Assembly (NCBI RefSeq): GCF_000524195.1
Contig: NW_020170396.1
Span: forward strand, 1,246,127 to 1,310,126
Direction: 5' to 3'
DNA from: Echinococcus granulosus
Lineage: Eukaryota > Platyhelminthes > Cestoda > Cyclophyllidea > Taeniidae
Length of the DNA: 64,000 nt
Shown here: in pieces, positions 38,022 through 48,510 of the stretch
How positions within the stretch are numbered: position 1 is the stretch's first letter
How the letters are laid out: each line of letters starts with the position of its first letter
Notes under the pieces: model-generated
The model's database searches: none
Told to the model about the DNA's origin: nothing
What the model saw: only the letters and a program-made list of their open reading frames with translations
Program-made: the position numbers and the translations under genes

Positions 38022-40341
38022 TGCCCTTCGATATCTATACTGCCTGTGTGAAAGTTCCAACTATTTATGGCATGAAAAGCTCGTAAGTGGGCGCGTAGAT
38101 ACTTTTGTGTAACTGGTGCTCACAAAGATAGGCATACTGGTACAGGGGAAATCATTTCACTGCAACTAAACACGCATAAATCCGTCTACTGAACTGAACA
38201 GCATACAAAAGTAAAGCTTGCATAGACGAACCTCAATCTATGCAGAAGCAAAACAGTTGGTACATAAACTTAACACGGCGAGTAGTTACATCCCCAAGCT
38301 TTTTGAAAAGGAATTCAAACAATCGCGAGTTGACTTTAAGTATATTAAAAATAACCTTTGAAAATTTCTGCGCCCCAAGCACCAGCTAAAATAGACAGAC
38401 CGTTTAACATATAGGTTAAATTAGAAATTCTCTTATGAGCCCAAACCTGTAGGAAAAGGGAAATCACAACTGCAATTTTTTTCCAGTGTTTCTCCATATT
38501 TCGTTTACTGCAGTTTTAGCCGCACTATAAATAGGTCAAATAGTCAATGGTATGATCAGGCAGTATTCAAAATATGTAGCGGAAGATTAACATCTAAAAT
38601 GTAGCGTCGAAATGACGGTTATAGTCACTAGTTGAGGGACAAAAACACAACTCTAACCACCAAATTACCCTAATTATCGATAAATCCGGTTTATTCTGCC
38701 CTTTCGGGTAACCTGTGATACGCTTCGCATAAAGGCGCCGATTATCCTGTAGTAATTTAGATTTTAGTTGACAAGAGTTATTCGTAAACGATTCTCCGGT
38801 AAGATGTTGAAAAGATTATAAGTTTGGCTGGTGAGTGCAGAAAAGCTCACAAGCAGAGTGTATTTTGGATGAATTTAATAATTTGGATCACTGCAAAGCA
38901 TTTGAATAACAGTAAATTCCAGATAAATTAAACCAATTAAGACGTTTCCAACATTTCCGTGCTTCTGCTTCTAGTTGTTCATGGTTCATTTGTTAAAATG
39001 CAATCAGTACTGCATTCGCTTGTCCCAAATCTCCATTGCAATTATAATTTACCTAGTTGAATATTTCTTTATAAACTTTACAAATATCAGTAGATTTTAA
39101 GGTGGAAGAAAGTGACAAAATTACGCTAACTTACCAATGTGACCGGTGATCTCACTAATTTTTTCGATCAAATCAACAATATGAAGGTAGAAGTTGGCAA
39201 CTGGACTATCGTTTGGTGCAACACCATCACTGTCCTCAGGCTGGCCACCAGCTCTCGCTGCTATATTACCTGCCGTAGTTCTTTCATCACTCTCCGTTGT
39301 TGAAGGCGCATCTTGATCGACTTCTGGTTCATTCTCGGTAATGTCCTTTGACAATTCCATTTGGGCACCATCTTCTGGTCTAAAGAATCTCCAAATAATG
39401 TATTGAGACGCAAGTGAATACACAAAAACGGCCTTGTCGCAAGTACTTTCCCGTGACCAATTACAAGGTAAGCATAACATACCTGGATTATTATCAAAAA
39501 GCATTTTCTGGAAAAGTTTCAAAGGAAACTCACCCAGAAGAATCCGAAATTATTAAATCAGATCCTGAGTTGCCTCTACCGGAAACCTGCGGTGCATCAA
39601 CAACTATTTCTTCCGACAAAAGGCTTGATTTGGTTGAGGCGTCTGAAAATTTCGCTGACTGGGTAGACAGAGGTTCGACAATATCAACACATTCTAGAAG
39701 GATAAATGGATTATTCTCAACAAACAACAATACCATCATTCGGCGTTGGACACGAATCTTGATCCTTTGAAGATTTACTAGGAATATTTTCTGAGCTGGA
39801 AAGTGAAAATTCGTAACATTTACCAAGTGATTTGAATGTTTATGCAAATGGGGGACAAACTAATAACCGAAATAATTTCACAAGAGAAAAAAACAAACTC
39901 CTTAGTTCTACCAACCGTTTCCCTGAGCTCATAAAGCCCCACCTTCTAAATCCGTACAAAATAATAAAAATAGCATAAAGAAGGATAGACACACAGGAAA
40001 GTAATAAAAGCATACGGGAAAGGAGCCTCGATCTTCGAGTCGATTTTGATATGGCCTTTATTAAAAGTCAATGGTACATCAAAAACTACTTCTTCCGAAG
40101 AAAAACTCAGCTCCTTTGATGCATCATACGGAATTTCCACAATATCCTCATGTTCTAGAAAATGACATGCAGATTCCCAGATAGATAGGTATGTACTCAC
40201 AATTCAAGTTAGAAAAAACAGGATAGTAGCGTACCCGAGGAAGAAGACTGAGTCTAACATAAATCTCATTAGAATAATACAACGCTTACATCTGGGTCGA
40301 GTAAGACGAATGATGGGGGCCGTTGCATTTCAATCTGGTAC
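38022..40341 (-). CDS. Micro-exon-rich gene of unknown function, 5' and middle part
   Basis: A chain of minus-strand exons with matching phases: 40290-40341 (52 nt), 40235-40253 (19 nt), then either 40016-40154 (139 nt) or 39534-39693 (160 nt), 39135-39379 (245 nt), 38934-38970 (37 nt), 38713-38746 (34 nt), 38356-38446 (91 nt) and 38022-38043 (22 nt). Nearly all acceptors are pyrimidine-rich and donors are GT. The protein starts with MQRPPSFVLLDPD, continues through an acidic Ser-rich region (DIVE, SEEVV, ITENEPEVDQD), then NFYLHIVDLIEKISEITGHI, a basic patch (EARKCWKRLN) and a hydrophobic stretch (LTYMLNGLSILAGAWGAEIF) that could be a membrane segment. No family recognised. The order of phases is the main evidence; transcript data are lacking. 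Confidence 0.5.
39534..39693 (-). CDS. Alternative exon B of a homologous exon pair
   Basis: 160 nt, enters in phase 1 and leaves in phase 2. Peptide features: CVDIVEPL, DAS, LSEEIVVDAPQ. It shares DIVE, DAS and SEE-V-D-P with exon A (40016-40154), which has the same phases. Acceptor CCTTCTAG|, donor TGG|GTGAGT. Confidence 0.55.
40016..40154 (-). CDS. Alternative exon A of a homologous exon pair
   Basis: 139 nt, enters in phase 1 and leaves in phase 2. Peptide features: HEDIVEIPYDAS, FSSEEVVFDVPL. Acceptor ATTTTCTAG|, donor CCC|GTATGC. Joined directly to exon B the frame breaks at once (a TGA follows), so A and B look mutually exclusive or one is skipped. Confidence 0.55.
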
Positions 40342-40554
40342 CTACAACAACTAGATTAATGCGTAATATTCGGCCGAATGTGGGGCAACAATAAACGAAA
40401 TAACTAGGTTTAAAACAGAAGTTACATAAGACACAAGATCCAGAAAATACCGAAAAAATGACTTAAATAATGTGACAGACTTTAGAGGAAACTGGACCAG
40501 GTTTTCGGAATAAACTGTACCGGTATTTAAAAAAATGCATAAATTGTACCTAAC

Positions 40555-40861
40555 CATCGATTTCCACAAAATACGTGAACAGAAGTGCATGAAATTTGCC
40601 AAAAGTCAAATCGGAAAAAGAACAAAACATTAACCAGTTGGTAGAAGCTCCCATTTTGGGCAAGGTATTGAGAAGATATACCAACTGGGATACCTGAGTC
40701 GAAACTATACTTTTGGATAACAGCATAAATATGCCAAATGTACACCTCAAACGGTTCAAAACTCTGAGAAACCAGCTTTGACAAACAAAGCCTACCACAG
40801 ATTAGCCCCGCGACCTTTATGTTATTCAGCAGGCAACGTACAATGACCTCAGGTGAAAATA
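40555..40861 (-). CDS. Possible further 5' exon of the micro-exon gene
   Basis: A 307-nt stretch open for about 102 codons, with an acceptor-like AATAAAACAG| at 40862 and a donor GATG|GTTAGG at 40555. It leaves in phase 2, which fits the 52-nt exon at 40290-40341. The peptide is rich in aromatic and Cys residues and has no recognised domain. A second frame is also open over much of it, so it could be chance. Confidence 0.25.
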
Positions 40862-42863
40862 CTGTTTTATTTAAAAAGTAATGTCCCACCTAGGTTTAAT
40901 AATTTGTCGTAGAGCAAATCCTGCCTAAGGACATGTGTCTAAGGTTTTTCGGATAAACTAATTATTAGTAAGCACAATTCAAACATTCGCTCCTAATATT
41001 TTAATTTTGACATAAAATCGACTTTTATTGTTTTTTCCCCTCAGAAGCATGAGTAATAGAAAGCTATGTTGTAATATTGCTGTAATGCTAAAATTTCTTC
41101 TTTGAGTTGCAAGAATTCGCAGTAGTATACAAAATAACACATTACTAGTGAACAAAATCCTAAGTCCTCTGGCATAGCCAGGAGGCAAACCATTAAAGCA
41201 ACACATTTGGCCTTAATATTGTTATTTAATTAAAGAGTCACATTTAGCAGCAGTGCTAAGGTGATTTTAAAGGACTTTTATAAAAGCTTGTTGTAGATTT
41301 TTGTCATTGATCACACTTGTGCAGGGACCCGAGACTCATCTGGCATCGAAAGAGGTCATACTATCAAAGCAGAAAATGTATTTTAGACAAACGGAGGTGC
41401 TAGGGGTCTACTGACATGGCACAGACGCCATACCATCCAGCAGAAATACACAAGCAAGGTCTTACGTGCTCAGGTTATCCGAACGAAGAGTTAAGCATGC
41501 AATCGAAGTATCACGTAATCGCTCCTCCTGCTTGAGCGTCTCTGACGCACAACTTAATCAACCTAATGCGTTGGTCATTACAACGCGTCATCGAATTTGC
41601 GTGCAACTGGGAAGATATTTGACAGTAACGTCAGCGATCTCTCTTAACAATTCTGCCGAGTCTAAGGTTTCATTCTGGTTAAGAGCTGTACTGGGGAAGT
41701 GGGGAATGCGCTGGCCGTCTTGATGCCCACCAGTAGCCATACGATAACTGGCCGAAATGTAGAGTCATTTACTAAAGGATGGGGTTTAAAATATTCTCAT
41801 TGTGATAACGCTTTCCGTCTTTCCTCCCTGCTACTCTGTGCTCACTTCAGTGCTGCTCAGTCATATCTATTTGAATCCCATCAAGCTATTAGGGAGATAC
41901 TGAGTGCTCACTTTATTGGCATCTTCATGCAAACTTTCCCAATCGACTCAACACTAGCATCACTTCTGCTGTGAATGGCATTTCTGTGGAATACAGAACT
42001 GGGTAGTAGCTGAAGGTGGGCGTCATTTTTAACAGTTTTGCTAGGGGTGTCACAAATTCTTCCATTTGCAGCATCTGCGTTTCTTCCGTGACGTTAATTT
42101 TCATTCAAGATGGTTATCAATTACTACTGCGTTCGCTTTGCTCCGCTACCAAGGTGACACCTTAAGACTTTCCTGAATACAAAAGAAATCACAGTACTAG
42201 GGCGAAAAATGCATTAGCGACGTACGAAAGAGATAAGGCGCTACTGGCCCAGCCCGCAGACCAGGTCACCGAGTGGAAGCACAATGACAGTGGCCTTCAA
42301 TGCCCGTGCAACCAAAATGAGGAGTTATACAGCCAAATCTAACTTTCCATTTCTTTTAAAAGTGCTTCTGGACTGTTTTTGGCATTGTTATTTGTATATT
42401 CTCGTTGCTATTAATACTGATGCCACTTATTTTCCGGATCTTACGTTAGCCACCAGTTTCTTTTACTCAGACAAAGAAATCCCGAATGGAAAACTGAACT
42501 AATCTGGTTCTACAATGAACGTCTGAATTCAATGCTGCGCACGACTTGGAAAGGAAGGGAAGTTAAGACATGTTATCCCTAACGACCAGTCTAAATATAT
42601 AATATTTGAATAATATCATTAGGTGTCACATCACAGCTAAACACTCTTCGAGCCTCCTATTGTTTTAAGTAATTGCTTGTGAAGTAATGTATATTTCGTC
42701 CGCTTTAAACGGGCCGTATTGTACTTTAGGCAATTTCTTGTGCAAAACAGTATAATTGTTGCTAGATTGTTTTATTAGAAAAAATAATTAGTTAAATGCA
42801 ATTCACAGCCGCCTACTGGCAAGTTTTGACCGAGACATTCATATTCAGAGTGGGGTCTCCTTA
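40862..42863. other. Intergenic, no gene recognised
   Basis: Contains overlapping plus-strand frames at 41466-41974 and 42284-42502 without motifs, and the presumed SMAD 3' UTR next to 42863. Nothing else seen. Confidence 0.45.
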
Positions 42864-43651
42864 TCATTGCAAGCCACTGGATGTGTGCGATTTGATGGTG
42901 GATAAATTTAGCCAAATTTCGAGCCTTGCAGGGCAGTGAGTGAAGTCAGTGCGTCGGTAAGCGGGACCCCAGCCCTTACCTAAGCTGATGTGTAGCACCG
43001 GTCCGAACAGCGATTTGCCCGGCCAGGGCGTGTACTTGCCCGCCTCTGTCAGTCGATCCTCGTAGATCCGCGTGTCGAAAACCACCAGGGAACAGGCCGG
43101 TGCAACACGATAGACTGGCCAGTCACCGGCAATTAAATCACCCGGTTGCACAAAACATGGCGAGGCGACAAATATGGGTGTGGTGGGTGTTTTGTTTGTC
43201 AGGAGGATTTGCCCTTTTGGCAGTAGCAGAAGGCTTATTCCCTCATGGGAGAGACGCCGTCGTTGCTTTGTTGGTGAGGAGGAATAGAGGATGGACGGAT
43301 GGTATTTTTTTCGACTGGGGTGCGATTCTTCACTGAAGGCTCGCGGCGAGGTGAAATGGCGGACTAGACGGTCCAGACAAAGGCGGCCCTGTTGTGACCA
43401 AACGGCATGAGTGGAGGTATTTTCTGCGGTGGCAGCGGAGACAGAATAGTGCTCCTCGTTGAGGACAACCAAAGCGGAGGTGATGACTGGCAGCCACTTG
43501 TGACCGATGTGACGATTACATTCCCAGTATGAGATGTGCGACCAAGGCTTCTTGCAACATTCCTCCAAAACGCATCCGGAGTCGCTCTGATTTGTAAATG
43601 CGTCCTTTTGCCTTTCAGTCAAATGCGGCGCTCTGGGCACAGTTAGCATAT
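42864..43651 (-). CDS. Inhibitory SMAD-like protein, MH2 exon
   Basis: The exon encodes a divergent SMAD MH2 domain closest to inhibitory SMAD6/7, which block TGF-beta/BMP receptor signalling. Matches in order: PWSHISYWECNRHIGHKW (start of MH2), GISLLLLPKGQ...LTNKT..TPIFVASPCF, the core strand YRVAPACSLVVFDTRIYED, and the C-terminal LHISLGKGWGPAYRRTDF with CPARLEIWLN. It ends soon after LEIWLN with no SSxS tail, as in inhibitory and co-SMADs. An insertion of several dozen Ser/Arg-rich residues lies between the first strands and GISLLLL. The exon begins at an acceptor (ATAAACAG|ATATG), so an upstream exon is likely but was not found; no MH1 domain is seen. A strong donor-like TTAG|GTAAGG inside the KGWGP codons is presumably unused. 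Confidence 0.8.
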
Positions 43652-45235
43652 CTGTTTATGAAAGTTTTAAAGCATTACGGTTTTAAAGAACGCCTTTACG
43701 AAGTAAAACTTGCGCCTTATACAGTCACCTATTGTGATCCTTGAAGTCAAGGGATAAAGGGTAGTATCAGTGACACAATAATGTCCGGTTGTGCTATTCA
43801 ACCTTACCAATTCCAAGTGATGTGACCAAGGAAGGGCAAGTTTTAGCTAATGGCGACGAAAATATCAGGTTCGGTATGCACATTAAGGTTTACCTTTGCG
43901 TTCCCCCTCTTGCTGGACCGTTTCTAGTGCGATCCTTTTTATCTAAAGGGTTATGCATTAAGGCACTCCGTCAATAGTACAAAACACGGTTTGGCACGGT
44001 TTTCAATCTGACTAGCTGCACCACCAGTCAGATGGGTGTGTGAACTAAAATTGTAATCAAAACGAAGAGTATCCAGTGATTTATGCCATCTTAATACATT
44101 GATTGTATGCAGACGCACTGGTCCAGCATTGGTTCAACCAACTTAACCATGTTCAGCCTAAGTAAGTGAGCTTAAACCTTTCAAAGGAAGCATTTCCCCT
44201 TAGGCGCATTCCTCGTTTCAAGAGCGTAAGATGAAATGAACCGGAAATGTCCTCTTCACCTTTGATTAGATTTCCCTAATAAGAATTTAAATAAGCGAAT
44301 TTTCGATTGCTTCAAGTTAAAAAGACATCAAAACACCTAATGAGACCACTAATGCTAATTGACATGGCAATTCATGACATAAATAACTATATCGAAGCAC
44401 TCTGCTTTTGTTCCCTTCCTTGATAAATGCAACTTCACAAGGATCGGTTCAACGGACAAAACTGCGCTTCTAATACACAAGGTGAAAGAAGCGGGTCAAA
44501 ACCGTCGCTGCCGTATTCACAGTTAGTGCATTTCACAGGACATTGAAAAGTTGCCTTGAAGCAGAAATTTACATAATAAGGCTCAACTCTCCAGACGGAG
44601 GCCTATCCAAAGCAAAGGCGGAAGTTGCGTGCACATTTTTGCACTCAAGCAGTGCAACTTCAAATGAGTAAAAGATATCTCGATTAAAGAGCATCATGTA
44701 ATGTGAAGACTAGAGGCTGCGTTCTAAAACTTCTGGACGCTGAAAATTCACTACGACTGAAAGGCGGCGCGGTTACTTCTCCTTAGCATTTGGGAGAACC
44801 AAACCAACGAAGTACACCATGGGATTTGTGATGTAAAGTCTAACTCAGAGTAATTACGGATGAGAATGTAAAATGCATTCACATTATTAAAAAGTTGAAC
44901 AAAAAATTTGTAGGGGTGATTGGTCTAAAACAATTATTTTAATGATGTTAAACAAAATCACAATTTTATAGGATGAATGGAAGTTCCCCTAAGCTAGCTG
45001 TCTGATGGTTGGAATGTCAAAATCTAACAGTAACCTGAACTATGGGCTTGAGTACAGCCAAGCATCGTTCATCGTTCCACCCAAAGAAGTCAATCAAGTG
45101 GAAGTAGACAGGTAAGCCATTCAATGGAGTCAAAAGAGGCGAACCCGTAACAGCTGTGTGTCAACGCAGCGCCAGCGACTAGAAGGTCAGCAAAAGCCAC
45201 AGGAATGCTTTAACTTGCGGCATTGGCGCCGACGT

Positions 45236-45395
45236 CCGCTTCTCACTGCTGGCCTCTGCCTTTTTCACTCTCAATCTCGCTCTCTCCCTCTCTAAACGCC
45301 CCCCCGTTGGCCAGCAGACCGCGACGCCAGCCTTCGTCACCATCCCTCCCCCATTCTTCTGCCCCCTTCACCCTCCCCCTTCCCCTGTATCTTTT
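45236..45395. repeat. Pyrimidine-rich low-complexity tract
   Basis: Plus strand is dominated by CT and C runs (CTCTCCCTCTCT, CCCCCCC, CCCTCCCCCTTCCCC). Such mirror-like polypurine-polypyrimidine DNA can form triplexes and is often near promoters. Frames on both strands remain open only because of the skew. Confidence 0.6.
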
Positions 45396-48307
45396 AACGT
45401 GCCGCAAAGGCCACACTGAGATGGTGCCTACTATTTCGTTTTGTACCACTTCCCCGGTGTGGTTGAGCACACGTACAATTTGGAATTCACTCCTATCTCA
45501 CGACTGCCCTGAGGTTGCATTCATGATAATGTTAAAATGCTTGCCCTTGGCACTTGCCTAGTCATTTATTTCAAGAAAATCTATAGTCGTGACCCAGTAC
45601 CGTCTTTTGTGAGGAAGTCTTCGACATCTACCACTTCTCACGATAATAAGAAACCGAGTAACCATCATCATTAACGTTTACAGACAACCTCAAAATAAAC
45701 GTACAAGACAGCTGAGTGGCCAAGTATCTATTGCCATGACATTTATTTACTACCTGAGTTGAAGCCCCCTACAAGCATCACACTACTCAACCAAATCAAA
45801 CAAGCCTGAGCGCCTTACGGAGGTCATCAAATTGTGTGACCGAAGGTTTCAAGAGTACCTCATGAACTGAACTTCTGAAACAATCAGGTTATGCAAGTTC
45901 ATAAAGGACTGCATGTGCATTCAACGCGCGTCTTTGCGCCATCGTGGGTTAGATTAAGACCATTCATACCTAAAAAAAATAATCGCTTTATCACGACTTG
46001 TTATTAAACCCTGATTTCTCTGAGACCCGTTATGAAACCATTGTTACAGTTTAGAATTAGTCCTTATTTCTTCAAAATAATCCTATTTGAATTAATATTG
46101 GGGACTTCTCAACGCACTCACCACTCACCAAAAAAGGAAATTGAATTTATTCACAGGTAAAAGGGTCTGGAAAATAGGAAAAACTATGCATTTTGTGTGA
46201 ATAAAGTGCTGTAGCTTCTGTCAATTCCTGGATTATAGAAGTTGCGCCCTAAAAATGCATCGCTGTTGTCGCATTTCAAGTTCTGTTTTATGGTATGGCG
46301 CCAGATTAGAAGCGATTCAATTATACCGTTTCGAAGGAAGAAAATCATGTAGTAAAAAACTATAGTATGCCAGTACTTAGACATGCAACCGGCTAGTCTT
46401 TGAGCCATAATTGGTAAAAATTACCAAGAACAAGAGCCGCATACAGCACATTAATCAAAAGTGGCAAAAGTGGCCAATGAAACAAGTTGACTGAGCTTAG
46501 CTGCCAGCTATAGACAATGTCCATGGTAAATTTAAACACCACATTTATAAATATACCTTGAGCTACTCCCTTTGACGGTCCCGATGCCTCCGGACACTGC
46601 CTCCAATTGACCATAATATCAGCGCAAAAATTTTGCTAATTATACTTCGCATTGTTGCGGGCTAGTGAAGCACCGTAGGTCCGCTTACATGCGATATAAA
46701 TTAACCACTTCTATACTTCTATTCAGAATATTTTACGTCAAATTTGAGCAGTACAATTGCCTATGCCCAGCAGCGATAATCTGTGGTGCAATCCAACTTC
46801 CCTCTTTATCCTTATTAATCTCTGTTTTGGGACACTTGAAACTAAAAATGGAAAAGTGGACACCAACCCTAAGAAGATTTTTCAGAGGGACATTGAAACG
46901 TTCTCCAGAGCATAGGAGAACTAACCAATGGTTCACTGAAATTCATTCCTGAATAATATTTTTGTTGACTCTGTTAAAGCGTTCCACGCGACTTTTGACC
47001 CTTGTGGTGTATGAGAAGTTCGAGGTAGGCGGAGGTCAACGCCAAGCGCAATTTCGGTTAAATCGACATGTCGCTCACTTGAAGGTGCCTTCGTTTCTCT
47101 GACGCCATCTGCCGACAACGGGACCCGCATTCATGTGATATTCTAGTAGCCAATCACTCCATTCTGTATACACAGGTGGACAGCCTCGGTCCCATCGACC
47201 AGGACTCAATTGGATATGAATCCTTGTGACACCACATCGTCTCCCTATTTGTTTACTGTCTACCATTCGCGAGATTGGCAAATAAAACACTGTTGACAGC
47301 TGATAGGGCGGTCAAGGCGATTTGCAGATTTCAAGCAATATTTTACACCAAAAGTGATAACATGACAAACATGCACTTTATTTCACTTATTTTCGAAATC
47401 AGTTCTTACATCAATGGTTAACCCAGTATGCATTTGATAAAGTAAAAAAATGGCAACGAATAGGATCAAATTCATACAGAACACCTTAGCGGTAAGTAGC
47501 TTTTTTGGAGTGTCAAATCTGGAATCAAATACAAATCGCATGCAAAAAACAAGACACTGGCCCTAATGGGGTGAGAAAAGACGATAACAACAACTAAAAT
47601 AACCGTTATTTCGCTCTGTGACACATCCGTGAAAGACTACCGTAATCACCTACTATCATGTCAAGTGTACATCAACCAGATGAAATGTTATGGCATTTGT
47701 GATATCACTTATTTGAAGCGTTACTTGTCACTGATTAATGACTCAAATTTAAGGTAAGGGTAAACCCTATCTCAGTTGCTAGTTCTAGGACCAATTAGCA
47801 GATTAATCTGCCCCAAACGGTATTGGTAAAAGCAGTGTAGAAGTATTCTCGAGGAGTCATTGGTAAAAACGGTTCAGGCTTACCCATGGATTGCGTGGTT
47901 CGTCCGTATCGTAAGCGGGCTATCTAGAATGGAATGAAACATCATTTGTTTGTTCAAAGCGAAAGCTATCAAGCTCATGAGCCAAACATAGCGTATCTTA
48001 ATGGAAATGATACCTGTTCAAGGTGATACTTGCGTGCGATCTCCGTCCGATTCATATTTATAGCAAATGGGGCCAAAGTGAGCGTGATTACGTACATTCT
48101 ATTGGCTCTCAGTCGGAGCCAATGGGCAAGAGGCACCTGACACACGTAGTAATGGTGACTACGCATAACCCTCAAAACGGCTGCAGCGACGATGACGATG
48201 CCGAGAGGAGAGGCCTAGCATGGCCTAGCCTAGCCTGGCGTCTGAAGGGCAAGGCGCCGCGAAAGCAGGGCGCACTTATGTACGCCTGCCTGCCGGTGAA
48301 ATACTCT

Positions 48308-48336
48308 CCAATTGCACACACGCACACACACACACA
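48308..48336. repeat. CA microsatellite
   Basis: Imperfect (CA)n: ACACACGCACACACACACAC with one G interruption, within a CpG-rich island. Confidence 0.8.
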
Positions 48337-48469
48337 TGCATACTGCAGTGTACACCTGACGGCGCCGCTGGCCTATGCGAACGGCGTCAGAGCCATATGG
48401 GCGCACAAGCGATGAGTGTAGTGGTAGTGCGTCGTCGCACGAAACCTTCATGCAGTAGTGCGCGTGGAT

Positions 48470-48510
48470 GGTTGGCTGGGTGGTTGGTTGGTTGATTGGT
48501 TGGTTGACGG
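48470..48510. repeat. GGTT/GATT tandem tetranucleotide repeat
   Basis: Imperfect tandem GGTT, GGCTGG and GATT units (about ten) on the plus strand, directly 3' of the CpG-rich island and 5' of a G-rich purine run (48533-48595). Confidence 0.75.

Noticed and set aside
40555..40861. Weak resemblance of DSGIPVGISSQ to the G-x-x-VG-x-x-x-AQ block of RNA polymerase large subunits
   Set aside because: Spacing differs by one residue and no other polymerase motif is present; judged chance.
43100..43336. Plus-strand frame over the SMAD exon
   Set aside because: Shadow of the MH2 coding frame on the minus strand.
45223..45561. 112-codon plus-strand frame rich in Ser, Pro and Leu
   Set aside because: Translation of the CT-rich tract; the opposite strand is also open.
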